DNA of 14,161 bases from Larix sibirica (GCA_004151065.3 NWUY0300036257.1:1-14161); one strand, 5' to 3'; counted from the first letter of the stretch, positions 1 to 8,617 are shown. Translations and numbers: made by a program. The notes: generated from the sequence alone by a model not told the origin.

Positions 1-980
1 TGGTTTCAAGGGAATCTTCATTTCTCCTATCTCTCCCACAATACCCTTCATCTCTGAAAACTTGGTCGGAAATAAATCTAGGTACTCGTGTAGTAAATCA
101 GCAATCTTCTCCATTGTCTCATCATTCCAATAGTCTCCAATGTTGGCAAACTTGGGATTCTTATCCATGCCAATGTTTACTTTGCAGATCTTCAATAGTT
201 GCTTGTAATTGTTGGATCCCAATTCAAGTCCCTCTACTATGTTCTATCCCTTGTTCTTTTCCTTGTCCCTCTCCTATCCTTCCTTATTGGCATTATAACA
301 TTCCAGGACTTCATGCACTATGGGATGAGGTAGATGTGCACCACATAAGGGTCTTAACCCCATTGTATCTCCTAGTGCAAAGCACTTTACTTTGATAGTC
401 TACAAGACTACTTCTACTACCAGAGATTTGTCTTCAAAACTAAAGATCACCTTGAAATTTCTAATTAGCTCATCCCAGTTTGTTGTACCTCTATGCATCT
501 CAAGCTCAATGTCCCAATTATTTGGAACTGTATCTAATGTGTGCACAAACCAATGCATCCATTTTAGTTTCGGTATGGTACCCCATGTTGTAATACACTG
601 TTCAACATGGTCGTGTGGGAAACTCAATGCCGCATATTTCTACGTAGTATACTCAGAACCAAATCTAACCTATAGCAACCTCTTATGCTACTGCCAATCA
701 CTAATTCTTTATTTATAAGCAACCCACCATTGTCCGAGTGTCAATTTTAGTGCGACATCTAATGTTAGTATCCTTTGTTTTCCAAGTATATATTGTTCAA
801 AACTTGCTACAAAAAAAGACACATTTGTTAAGCCATTATATTTGGGGATATCACATACCTATATCCCTATCTAGTGTAATAAAGCTATGAGATGCGCACA
901 TCTTCACATATGAGCTTCGTGCATCCTTTGTTTCTAGTCTTCAAGGGCTTCCTCAGAATCTGATATGCAGGAACTTAAGT
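1..980 (-). pseudogene. Element A: two capsid-like segments and linker to RT
   Basis: One frame can be followed leftwards from about 980 to 1 through roughly ten stops. From about 860 to 660 there is YNGLTNV, then SFFVASFEQY, then a QWWV motif, a DW, and KRLL-stop-VRFG. From about 627 to 400 a second segment contains HDHVEQCITTW, WMHWFVHTLDTVPNNW and NWDELIRNFKVIFSFED. Both have the pattern of retrotransposon capsid (Retrotrans_gag-like) domains: aromatic-rich helices followed by a Trp-containing helix and a final F-x-F stretch. Further on are LECYNANKEG (about 300), NIGDYWNDETMEKIADLLHE (about 160-105) and LFPTKFSEMKGIVG, typical of the stretch just before the RT in plant gypsy elements. That the segments are structural capsid-like modules is inference; that they belong to a gypsy polyprotein is well supported. 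Confidence 0.75.
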
Positions 981-1079
981 TGCACCAACTTATCAAACCA
1001 TCAGCGGTAGGATCCACATAATCCTCCATCCTTCCATTCATGTTGTATAAATTTTTCAGCTCTCCATTCCAGACCAGTT

Positions 1080-1560
1080 CTACATACATTGTCCTTTATG
1101 TTGGGTCCAATGGCATAGTGACCCTCATATTATCTCCTTCAAATATCATGTGTCTCTTCTTTATATCAATAATGGCCTGATTCCAAAAATCCCATACAAT
1201 TCCCAATAAAGTAGCATATGGTTTACTATCATATACAATCTGAATGAATTCAAAATTGGTAGTGGTGTGCACCCCATCCATATCCATAGGTTCTTCATAC
1301 AGCCTTCCAATTGGGATAATTTTGTGCTGAATGGCTAGTCTGAATTGAAGGTTGGACCACATCATCTTTGGCCTGCCTGGCGTTTCCCATGTCTGCTTCG
1401 GTAAGACATATACATATGATCCCTAATCCAAGATGATATAATCCCTATCATACTCTCCTAAATGCACACTCAAGAAGAATTATTTATTGGTCCTTCTACC
1501 ACATTGTACCTGATTAATAGTAGTAGGTTCATCCTTCTCTTGCATGTAACGATCGATGAT
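1080..1560 (-). pseudogene. Element A: retropepsin (aspartic protease) region
   Basis: The protease of a Ty3/gypsy polyprotein cleaves Gag-Pol during particle maturation. Reading leftwards from about 1560, the frame gives IIDRYMQEKDEPTTINQVQC, then YIILD-stop-GSYVYVLPKQTWE (about 1440-1380), then SNLQFRLAIQHKIIPIGRLY, a DMDGVHTTTNFEFIQIV segment, YATLLGIVWDFWNQAIIDIK and VTMPLDPT before a stop near 1096. The D-stop-G at about 1425 lies where retropepsins have the catalytic Asp-Ser/Thr-Gly triad, so the catalytic Asp and Gly remain but the middle residue is now a stop. The PIGRL / LLGIVWDF / PLDP order matches plant gypsy proteases. From 1365 to 1096 there are no stops at all. A fragment of gag or host gene is unlikely given position and motifs. 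Confidence 0.82.
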
Positions 1561-2625
1561 CTAGTGCAATATAACCATAGTAGATTCATCCTTTATCAAA
1601 TCTAAAGAAATTTTCAAAAAACTTCTCAAGTACTTACCTTCTCATCTGGTCCTTTTGGCATTGAAAATCATATAATGGAGGCATATCCTATACATGTTTT
1701 GATGATGATGCTCTAAGGTTGGGCCTTAATAGTTCTTGTCTTTCTTTCTTGTATGTGTCTTTCTCTTTCTGTGGGTCAAACATTGGTGCTTTCCTTATAG
1801 ATTTCCTCACCCAGTTTCTGGTGCATAGTTCCTATTATGTCACATCATCTCCCATCCTAGATCCTTCGTGCATAATGACTACTATCCTTATATGGTAATC
1901 CGATTCCTCGGTTTGGATCATCTGCACATTTTTATTTTGGTTTGGATTCAAAATCCCATTCTAGTTCTAGTTTGGAATTCAATTCATATTCTGGTTCAAG
2001 TTCTGATCTGATTTGGATTTTGATTGAGATTTGGATTTTCGTTATGGATCTGATTTGAGTATGATTCCTCCTCCATTATCATTTTGCAACCAATAGTGGG
2101 AAATATTATGTCGCATGATCTAAATTTCTGTAGTAAGTACATGTGGTACATACATTCTGGAAGTAGCTTGCAAAATGCCCCTATTTCCCACAGTTATAAG
2201 AAATGAATAGTCCTCCACCTCTTCCAAATCCTCCTCTTCCTTGGCCTATGAATCCTCCATGGCCTCCTTGATTGTAATCCATTGGAGCATTGTTTTGTTG
2301 CACTGATCCTTCTAGTAAAACCCCCCCTTGCACTCTATATGCATCTAATGTGCGCTCCCTCATAAGGTGTAGCGCATGATAGTCCTTCTCATCATGACCC
2401 ACAAACTTACAAAAGTTGCAAAACATACTTCTTGGGGTGCTTACAGAATTTTGTAGTGTGGGACCAACATGGGGAGAGTGATTTCCTCTACACATATCAA
2501 ACCATACACCTCCTCCTATAGGAAATGTATTTGGGGCTCCCATTTCCAAATATTCTCTATATCTTGGGCACTCGTTATTATTGAGGCCCTCTTTCTTGTA
2601 GGTCATACACCATACCTCTTCATGC
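1561..2625 (-). pseudogene. Element A: nucleocapsid with five decayed CCHC zinc knuckles, plus gag-pro linker
   Basis: Zinc knuckles in Gag bind the element RNA. An open stretch at 2606-2181 continues on both sides through stops. Five knuckle-like units follow one another: WCMTYKKEGLNNNEC (about 2612-2568; second Cys is Tyr, His is Leu); WFDMCRGNHSPHVGP (about 2504-2460; first Cys is Phe); CNFCKFVGHDEKDY (2420-2379; last Cys is Tyr); SYNCGK-stop-GHFASYF (2201-2160; first and last Cys lost); and CTTCTYYRNLDHAT (about 2150-2100). A Gly/Arg-rich stretch (GGHGGFIGQGRGGFGRGGG, about 2267-2210) separates knuckles three and four, like an RGG RNA-binding tract. No unit keeps all four ligands. The rest (2090-1561) is a broken, Asn/Gln-rich linker with short direct repeats (an 11-bp word at 2005 and 2047) leading into the protease. 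Confidence 0.8.
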
Positions 2626-3718
2626 TTTTATTTCCCCTTGGAAATTTCCTGCGACTAGATCGTCAATGTAGCAAGCTGTGTCTAGACCTAAGCCATCCCC
2701 ATGTTACTCTCTCGGCCTACTAGGGATGCCTCTAGTTTCATAGCTAGTTCCAATGAATCTGTTTTCATTGTGATCTTCTGCTACATCAGGGGGCTTCATA
2801 TATGTGGCCACAACCCCGTAATAAACCATTCTTTATGTTTCTTTATGAGAATTTGGAATACACCTTATCCATGAATGCTTTGAATCTTTGATCAAATTCT
2901 CATATTGTCTCACTTGATAGTTGTCTAATCTCCTTTAACACATTAATATACTATAAATCATACTTTGGCTTCTTAAATTCCTTTATCCATGCATCCTTGA
3001 CACCACTCAAATTTATGTTTGGTACAGTGAGCCGATACTTCATATACCATGTCATTGTGCGATCCCTAAAAGTGGTTACCAACTGTGCCAACTTCGCAGC
3101 ATCATCTTGGACTTGCTTCGCTGGCCATATGGCCTCACATAAAAATAAATGCTACTACGGATCATATATACCCACCCCATGGAAAATAGGCATCCTCAAG
3201 GTAGCTTCTATCCTTGCCATCATATTATGTGCAGTACTACTACTATGTGTTGTAGACTATGTATGACTAGTCGAATTACCTCTGTTACTTTAACTACTAT
3301 TACTGTTGTTACTAACTTGAAATAACAGATTTGGACTTCTTATATCAAGTGTTTTGGATGTGTGCGAGGTCATGGTTTCGATGTCAATTCCGATATAAAC
3401 ATGACTCCCTTCTTCGAATAGATTGAGCTATATTCCCTCTTCTTTCTTTGGGTGAAACAATCCTTCGAAATGGATTCCTATGCAAAAATCTATTTCTTGA
3501 CACTCACTGCACTGCTTTTCTACCTCAGTCATAGTCCTCTTCCTACTGTCTTTCTGAAATATTTTTCCTCCACATAGTAATCCAGTCTCTCCTACCATCA
3601 CATCTTATTCTCTGCTCAGCATCCTCGGTTGATCCTTTATTCATTCATTCCCACCTTCCTTCATTCATATCATTCTTTGGTCAACCCCCAGTTCCCTACT
3701 TCCTGTGTAAGTGCTCAT
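2626..3718 (-). pseudogene. Element A: gag capsid (Retrotrans_gag-like) region
   Basis: Gag forms the virus-like particle of the retrotransposon. From an ATG at 3718 a frame runs leftwards with stops; another in-frame ATG at 3373 starts MTSHTSKTLDIRSPN and either could be the original start. A Ser/Asn-rich low-complexity stretch (about 3325-3250) is followed by MMARIEATLRMPIFHGVGIYD, two stops, then HLFLCEAIWPAKQVQDDAAK, LAQLVTTFRDRTMTWYMKY, GVKDAWIKEFKKPKYD, INVLKEIRQLSSETI, stop, EFDQRFKAFMDK and, near 2740, LELAMKLEASLVG. The TWYMKY followed by a helix ending in EFKKPK is the hallmark of the plant gypsy capsid domain. At least eight in-frame stops are present, most at sites where Gln or Trp would be expected. 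The frame is otherwise kept for over 200 codons. Confidence 0.85.
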
Positions 3719-3777
3719 CTTCTAGGCTAATCCAATTCCAATATCATCATTCCCTTATCGCACACCAACATATTAAT

Positions 3778-4215
3778 CTAGGTATATAATGACTTTAGGT
3801 ACCTTCCACGTGGACCCTTAAAAAACACCCTCTCGGCCACGTTGTAAGACTGAGTATAGTCTATGGAAAACTCTATGACATACCCCTTCAAAATACTATC
3901 CAACCAATAGTCTAGTGTGTGAGATATATGATTACTTATAGTGTTAACTAGTTGGATTTTTTCATGGGTCCATTTCCCCGGACCATCACCACTATATCTT
4001 GGGTTCACTTCACCTAAACTTAGAAACCACTCGACCAAAAGTATGGGGAACTCACAAAATAAAAATTTGTATAGATCTCTATAGACGTACTTCTGCAACC
4101 AGTGTTCTTTGTTTATCCAGGGGGTTCTTATTCTTCTCTCTGGTGAAATCGTACTCCTTTTATTTCTGTCGATCCTCAATTTATTCCCTAGTCGATATCC
4201 ACATAACCATCAGTC
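3778..4215 (-). CDS. Uninterrupted ORF upstream of gag in element A, unknown function
   Basis: A frame open from about 4215 down to a TAG at 3780-3778 (about 145 codons; no convincing ATG, so the start is undefined) lies between the presumed LTR end and gag, in gag orientation but a different frame from the gag ATG at 3718. It contains HWLQKYVYRDLYKFLFCEF, KWTHEKIQLVNTISNHISH, TLDYWLDSILKGYVIEFSID and KGPRGRYLKSLYT: a mix of aromatic and charged residues that could be the N-terminal part of Gag or a separate leader protein, as some large plant gypsy elements have. I recognise no catalytic motif. It is striking that no stop interrupts it while the flanking coding regions have one about every 25 codons. 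It could be chance in AT-rich DNA, or an N-terminal Gag segment displaced by a frameshift. Confidence 0.4.
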
Positions 4216-4320
4216 AAATCTCATGTCCCTTCAAGTGCATATCCCAGTCCTGGCAATGGAACCATTTGTTGGTGCGTGGGTAGACCTAGGGTTCATCATA
4301 AATTTCACCAACAAAACCTA

Positions 4321-4340
4321 ATACATTGGCGCTTTTTGCA
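4321..4340 (-). other. Possible LTR end and primer-binding site of element A
   Basis: On the minus strand, TTGCA (4341-4337 region) is followed by five or so A/G bases and then GCGCCAATG (about 4333-4325). Plant gypsy primer-binding sites commonly begin TGGCGCC and lie just after an LTR ending in CA. The match here is short and imperfect, and no second LTR copy is in the window to confirm it. Its place, just upstream of the leader ORF and gag, is what makes it worth listing. Confidence 0.2.
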
Positions 4341-5295
4341 ACACCTACAAGCAAGCGAAGTTTCACCCGAGGTATATAAGGAAATTAAAGGAACCGAGCT
4401 TTCACATTGTTGAAGGGATGTGGACATTTTTCTAACAGATCTACCATACATTCAATTACTTCGGAATACAATATGACTTACTCATGGTAATATATATCAC
4501 ATTCATGATAGGAACATAACATAGAATCCATGTGTGCACTATACATAAGCATTCATCACATTCAATACAAGTGTAAAGATCTACAAATAGAGGTACTCAT
4601 TCTCATTAACCATGGGACAGCCTTACATAACCTGCACAATGCATAACCATTCTATGTTCCATAGTTCAACTACCTTTCCTCACACAACAAAACAACGACT
4701 CATGACCATATAATAGGACATATGTCATGAGTGACACTTCCCTAGCATAAGGAACATAATTTCAGTAAAAAATTTCCTAACCCTTAAAACCCTTAGATAT
4801 TTATACATCACAACACGGTATGAGATCATTACAAAGTGGACAAAACACTTAACTAAATTATAACTAACTTTCTCCTTCTCTGCATTTTTGGTCCAATTGT
4901 TGAGTTGTCCCACAACCCATATCTGGTGAACAACTTCCAACACAGGTCCAAAACCCACTCTAATAGGCCCCCAACACTCACATGTTACTCATATTGAGCA
5001 ACTTCAGCTGGTACTTGGACTTCTTTAGACTAAAATTCTTCACTGTAGTAGCTTGAGTAATACTACATAACACCTTTCAAACCAGAGTTGTTACTCTATG
5101 GTATGAGAAGAGTTCCAACCATCCATCGACGTGACAAAAAAATTCGTCCCACCTCTTAGAAATGGCTCAAAACCATGGATCTTGGACTTCACATTATCAA
5201 TAGTGTCCGAGCTCGCAACCTTAAGGACTCCCATATTTCCAACCTGCTAATCAGTATTACCCTAGCTGCTCTAGTTACTCCTTCCTTAAGCAACC
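4341..5295. other. Non-coding stretch between the two elements, possible LTR of element A
   Basis: No frame on either strand gives recognisable protein. The part from about 4430 to 4720 is visibly poor in G on the plus strand and rich in CAT/ACAT words. If 4337-4340 is an LTR end, this interval would be the 5' LTR of element A, bounded on the right by the start of element B near 5300. That would be an LTR of about 950 bp, a normal size for plant gypsy elements, but no matching copy exists in the window and no target-site duplication could be seen. The alternative is unrelated decayed repeat DNA. Confidence 0.25.
4798..4805 (-). promoter_or_regulatory. TATA-like box in presumed LTR of element A
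   Basis: The minus strand reads TATAAATA here, a canonical plant TATA box, about 460 bp before the possible LTR end and about 590 bp before the leader ORF, in the right orientation to transcribe element A. In AT-rich DNA such a word is expected by chance now and then, so position and orientation are the only support. Confidence 0.2.
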
Positions 5296-5344
5296 CTTCT
5301 TGCTCGTTATAATTCTCTCTATACTTTCACTTCTCCTTTTAGTG

Positions 5345-5937
5345 GATCCATGTCTTTGTACATTGCAATTTCTTTGGCTCTTGTTTTATCGCGACTCTAC
5401 TTTATATATTGATTCTCCACCTGCGGAAGAGGTGGATCAAGTTCGTAAGCCTATTTGGGATTCAGTTTTCTCTACATCCCAAGATTTTCCAAATATAGGT
5501 ATGCCTTCTTACGAGGCTATAGTGCAAGTTTTAATAGGGCTTGAAACACCTTGGGAAGATATGATCTTCTTTTCTTCCAGCTCTAGAAAATATTGAGAGT
5601 GGAAAGTTCTGCGTTAACTTACATTTAGTTGTTGATTGACCGTTAAACCCTTTGACACAACAAGGAATTTATGCCGTTGGAAATATGGAGAATATATCGG
5701 AAATAATCCTGATCAACATTTCTAGGAACCCTGAGGTCATGGAAAAATTATACATAGGTGAAAATTGCTCACCTGAGGAGATTCGTATCTACACAGATCT
5801 CTTTAAGAAATTTCGCGAAGTATTTGCCTGGTCATAAGAGGAGACACTAGGTATTGATACTAGTATAGTAGAGCACAAAATTAAAACTAATATGAATGTG
5901 AAACATGTTAGACAAAAGCTTTGTCCGATGACACCCC
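5345..5937 (+). pseudogene. Element B: protease-to-RT linker
   Basis: A first open stretch (to 5596) includes YIDSPPAEEVDQVRKPIWDS, and a second (5652-5837) ends ISRNPEVMEKLYIGENCSPE then EEIRIYTDLFKKFREVFAWS, followed in frame by a stop, then EETLGIDTSIVEHKIK and VRQKLCP. The segment 'CSPEE...Y..LF..F..VFAWS....GID.S.VEH.I' is the conserved lead-in to gypsy reverse transcriptases of this group. The frame is lost in a run of four C at 5934-5937, where one extra base shifts the reading into the RT frame. The two pieces are separated by about 50 bp that do not read well. This sequence is different from the equivalent linker of element A at 1-200. Confidence 0.7.
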
Positions 5938-6645
5938 AGGAAGGTAGCTACCATTAAAGAAATGGTTTAAGAAATTCTCAAGGTAGGATTTATTTACTCT
6001 GTTTTGTTAAAAGAATGGGTATCCAATCATGTTCCTATTGATAAGAAGTAGAGAAATCTCTAGGTATGCATGGATTTTAGGGATCTAAACAAGGCTCATC
6101 CAAAAGATAAATTCCCCATGCCTTTAATCGATCATATTATAGATGAGTTTTCCAGAAGCGAGATATTTTCATTTATGGATGGATTCTTTGGGCACAACCA
6201 AATTCAAATCCGTCCTCGGGACCAGCACAAAACTACATTTATTTGTTCTAGGGGCACTTTTGCATACATGAAGATGAATTTTGGTTTTTAAAATGTTGGG
6301 GCTACCTTCCATTGGTCCATGTCATTTATTTTCTATGATATTAAGCACCTCATTCAGGTTTTTTTGGATGACTTGGAAGCTCATTCTCAGAAGAGACGAG
6401 ATTTTGAATGTTGTAGGAAATATAAGATTTGGTTAAATCCCCACAAGTGCATTTTTTATTTTAAGTCTGAACGAATCTTAGGTTTCATATTTTAGAATAA
6501 GGGGATCATCATAAACCCACTAAATGTCGAAGACATTGTGAATTGATCTCCTCCCACCAAATTATGCCAATTTCAAAGCATCCAAAGAAAAGCCAATTTT
6601 CTCATGCATTTTATCGTGAACTACACCAAGATCATGAAAGGTTTT
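5935..6645 (+). pseudogene. Element B: reverse transcriptase, copy 1
   Basis: RT copies the element RNA into DNA. From 5935 one frame reads PRKVATIKEMV, stop, EILKVGFIYSVLLKEWVSN, VPIDKK, then VCMDFRDLNKAHPKDKFPMP, SEIFSFMDGFFGHNQIQIRP, RDQHKTTFICSRGTFAYMK and, after a stop, NVGATFHWSMSF, IQVFLDDLEAHSQKRRDFE, NPHKCIFYFKSERILGFIF. The catalytic F/YxDD is FLDD, with Phe where this group usually has Tyr; the first catalytic Asp lies in SFMDGF. About nine residues usually found between SQKRRD and the ERCRKY-type segment are missing, a clean in-frame loss. There are roughly five in-frame stops. The frame shifts again near 6645 into RNase H. It ends with a thumb-like KANFLMHFIVNYTKIMKGF. Confidence 0.85.
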
Positions 6646-7157
6646 ATGCAATTATAAAGGAAGGGATCCCATTTATATGGGATGATGTTTCCCAAGTGTA
6701 TTTTGATGCTCTCAAGAAGGCTCTTATGGCATCCCCCTTACTTGGTCTTCCATATTATACAAAGGATTTCCTATTATATCTAGTCGCATATGATTCTACA
6801 ATTAGCATTTTTTTAGTTCAGGAAGATGAAATTTCCCACTGCGTGAACATGTCATATATTATCTCAATCGTGCCTTGGATGATGTTGAACGAAAATATTC
6901 TCATGTTGCAAAATTGGCTATTGCGGCTGTGTTCCCAGTTCAGATACTTTTCCACTATGTTTTGCTGCATAAAACCACTGTAGTTGTAGATCTTAATCCA
7001 TTCCAATTTGTTTTGAATTGAAGAATAATCAGGGGAAAATTCAATAAATGGATCATGATTCTGTAAGAATTTGAATTGGAATTTCAATCTGCTAAGTTGA
7101 AAAAATATTTGGTCTTTGCGGATCTCATTTCAAATTTTCCTAGTGAAGAAGGTGATA
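6646..7157 (+). pseudogene. Element B: RNase H, copy 1
   Basis: RNase H removes the RNA strand during reverse transcription. IKEGIPFIWDDVSQVYFDAL and KKALMASPLLGLPYYTKDFL lead into LYLVAYDSTISIFLVQEDE; a frameshift near 6835 then gives REHVIYYLNRALDDVERKYS, HVAKLAIAAVFPVQ, TTVVVDLNPFQFVLN, KFNKWIMIL and LVFADLISNFPSEEGD. Compared with the family pattern, the first catalytic Asp (normally in an LYLDAS-type motif) is Val here and the Glu expected in the HVEK-type helix is Ala, while the Asp in VVVDLNP remains, so this copy could not be active even if the frame were restored. The segment 6765-7157 is repeated immediately downstream. Confidence 0.78.
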
Positions 7158-7550
7158 GATTTCCTATTATATCTAGACGCATCGGATTCTACCATTGGAT
7201 TTTTTTATTTAAGGAAGATGAAAGTTCCTAGTAACATCTCATCTATTATCTTAGTTGTACCTAAGATGATGTTGAACAAAAATATTCTCACGTTGAGAAA
7301 TTGGATGTTGCAGTTGTGTTCACAGTTTGGAGACTTCAACACTATATTTTTCTGCGTAAGACCACTGTAGATTAAGATCTTAATCCATTCTAGTTTGTTT
7401 TGAACTAATGAATAATCGAGGGAAAATTCAATAAATGCATCACGATTCTGCAAGAGTTTGACTTGTAATTTCAATATGGTAGATCGAAGAAATATTTTGT
7501 CTTCGTAGAGCTCATTTCGGATTTTCCTAGCGAAGAAGGCAATAATGCCG
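6765..7550 (+). repeat. Tandem duplication of an RNase H segment, period about 393 bp
   Basis: The 19-base word at 6765-6783 recurs exactly at 7158-7176, and similarity continues through both copies: the 'loss of frame, AATATTCTCA(T/C)GTTG' stretch, the CATAAAACCACTGTAG/CGTAAGACCACTGTAG stretch, AATAATCAGGGGAAAATTC versus AATAATCGAGGGAAAATTC, and the CCTAG(T/C)GAAGAAGG stretch near 7140 and 7530. The copies have diverged by many substitutions, so the duplication is old. A third, more distant copy lies at about 8181-8570 as part of the second RT-RNase H unit. Confidence 0.8.
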
Positions 7551-7643
7551 AATATGACTCATTCCATGATGAGCATATTTTTCTTATTTCTTCATCCAAT
7601 CCATGGTATGGAGACATTTTAATATATCTCCAGACTTTGAAGT
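7158..7643 (+). pseudogene. Element B: RNase H, copy 2, with linker to integrase
   Basis: The frame restarts with DFLLYLDASDSTIGFFYL (the first catalytic Asp present), is broken twice, and reads HVEKLDVAVVFTVWRLQHYI (Glu present) and DLNPF after a stop, then IFVFVELISDFPS-like sequence near 7495-7530 and EYDSFHDEHIFLISSSNPWY, GDILIYLQTLK up to the N at 7644. The NPWYGDILIYLQTLK segment is the normal bridge between RNase H and integrase in this family, so this copy was once followed by integrase. Instead, directly after the N the sequence jumps back to an RT. Copy 2 keeps more catalytic residues than copy 1. Confidence 0.72.
7591..7643 (+). repeat. 53-bp exact repeat, first copy, ends at an N
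   Basis: These 53 bases (begin TTCATCCAATCC, end ACTTTGAAGT) are identical to 8618-8670, 1027 bp downstream. Sequence on both sides of the pair has diverged considerably. The first copy ends immediately before the ambiguous base at 7644; the second runs on into integrase. Confidence 0.9.
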
Positions 7644-7644
7644 N

Positions 7645-8085
7645 GGTACTTTTTCTTATAGGAAGATGTTGTTTGGTTTGAAAAATGTTGGAGCTACATT
7701 CTAGCAAGCTATGAGTTTTTCCTTCCACGATATCAAACACATTGTAGACCCTTATCTCGATGATATTCCTTCTCGATCTCGAAAGAGACGAGACCATCCT
7801 GATCACTTGTGCCTCTTGTTTGAACGATGTAGACATTATAAGATTCGTTTGAATCCTAATAAATGTATTTTCAGCATCGAGTCTGGACGTTTGTTAGGAT
7901 TTATTGTATCCAACAAAGGAATCATCGTCGATCCTTTGAAATTTGAGGCTATTGTAAATCGGCCTCCTCCTCGTAACATTTTTCAACTTCGGATTTTAAA
8001 GGGAAAAGCTAATTCTCTTAGGCATTTTATTGTAAACTATGCTAAAATAACCAAGGGATTTATGTGTTTGCTCATGAAAGGCATT
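7645..8085 (+). pseudogene. Element B: reverse transcriptase, copy 2, 3' part only
   Basis: One frame gives GTFSYRKMLFGLKNVGATF, a stop, QAMSFSFHDIKHIVDPYLDD, IPSRSRKRRDHPDHLCLLFE, RCRHYKIRLNPNKCIFSIES, GRLLGFIVSNKGIIVDPLKF and KANSLRHFIVNYAKITKGF. It starts in the middle of the RT, at the point matching 6251 in copy 1; fingers and first catalytic Asp region are missing. The YLDD catalytic motif is intact, and the HPDHL stretch missing from copy 1 is present. Only one stop interrupts it and it stays in frame with the RNase H that follows, so it is better preserved than copy 1. The two copies differ at many positions and cannot be a recent duplication of one another. Confidence 0.85.
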
Positions 8086-8591
8086 CCATTCATACGGGAT
8101 GAGGTTGCTCAAAGTTCATTTGAAGCCCTTAAAAAGGCATTTTTGACAAGCCCTCTACTTAGCCCACCATATTACACACAAAATTTCTTATTGTATCTGG
8201 CCACATCCAATTCTACAATTTGTATAGTTTTAGTTCAGGAAGATGACTAACTCCAAGAGCATGTTATCTATTACTTTAGTTGTGCGTTTCTAGGTCTTGA
8301 ACGTCGTTATCCTCACGTAGAGAAATTGGCTATGGCAGCTGTTCATGCTGTCCAAAGACTCTATCACTATATTTTGTTGCAAACAACCACATTAGTTACA
8401 GATGTCAGCCCTTTCCAATTCGTTTTGACCCAATGAATAATTGCGGGAAAATACATTAGGTGGATTTTCATTTTGCAAGAATTTGATTTGTAGTTTCAAT
8501 CTGCAAAATAAAATAAAATAAATTGGTATTTGTTGAACTCATTTCGAAGTTTCTGAATGAATAAAAACCCAATATTGAAGAAGACTCATTC
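8086..8591 (+). pseudogene. Element B: RNase H, copy 3
   Basis: Continuing the frame of the second RT: GIPFIRDEVAQSSFEALKKA, FLTSPLLSPPYYTQNFLLYL, ATSNSTICIVLVQEDD, a TAA at 8248-8250, then LQEHVIYYFSCAFLGLERRY, PHVEKLAMAAVHAVQRLYHY, TTLVTDVSPFQFVLTQ. The HVEK Glu and the VTDVSP Asp are present, but the first catalytic Asp position reads Ala (LYLATSNS). Coding breaks down at an AAAAT microsatellite (8504-8519), which sits where Lys-rich sequence is expected, and the frame differs after it. The following 8530-8590 reads only patchily. Confidence 0.8.
8504..8519 (+). repeat. Short AAAAT microsatellite
   Basis: Three tandem AAAAT units (AAAATAAAATAAAATAAA) interrupt the end of RNase H copy 3. 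They probably arose by slippage in Lys codons and account for the change of frame between RNase H and integrase. Confidence 0.7.
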
Positions 8592-8617
8592 CCTGGTGAA
8601 CGCATCTTCTTGATTTA

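Larger units (their letters stand above)
1..4340 (-). mobile_element. Element A: decayed Ty3/gypsy LTR retrotransposon, 5' half
   Basis: Read right to left, this block has the order leader, gag capsid region, zinc-knuckle nucleocapsid, retropepsin, further gag-like segments, then the linker that precedes reverse transcriptase. That order and the recognisable motifs identify the 5' half of a plant Ty3/gypsy element. RT, RNase H, integrase and the 3' LTR lie beyond the left edge of the window. Coding frames persist for hundreds of codons but carry many stops and a few frameshifts, so it cannot make a working polyprotein. The right boundary is approximate: it rests on a possible LTR end (TGCA at 4337-4340) and a weak primer-binding-like site just inside it. 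It differs in sequence from the plus-strand element that starts near 5300. Confidence 0.85.

Noticed and set aside
114-718. Plus-strand open frames of 93 and 108 codons
   Set aside because: They are shadows opposite the well-supported minus-strand polyprotein of element A.
3999-4321. Two overlapping plus-strand frames
   Set aside because: No recognisable protein, and they lie opposite the leader frame of element A. The minus frame is preferred because of orientation and length.
6818-7474. Two similar minus-strand frames of 89 codons
   Set aside because: They resemble each other only because they are antisense to the duplicated RNase H segment.
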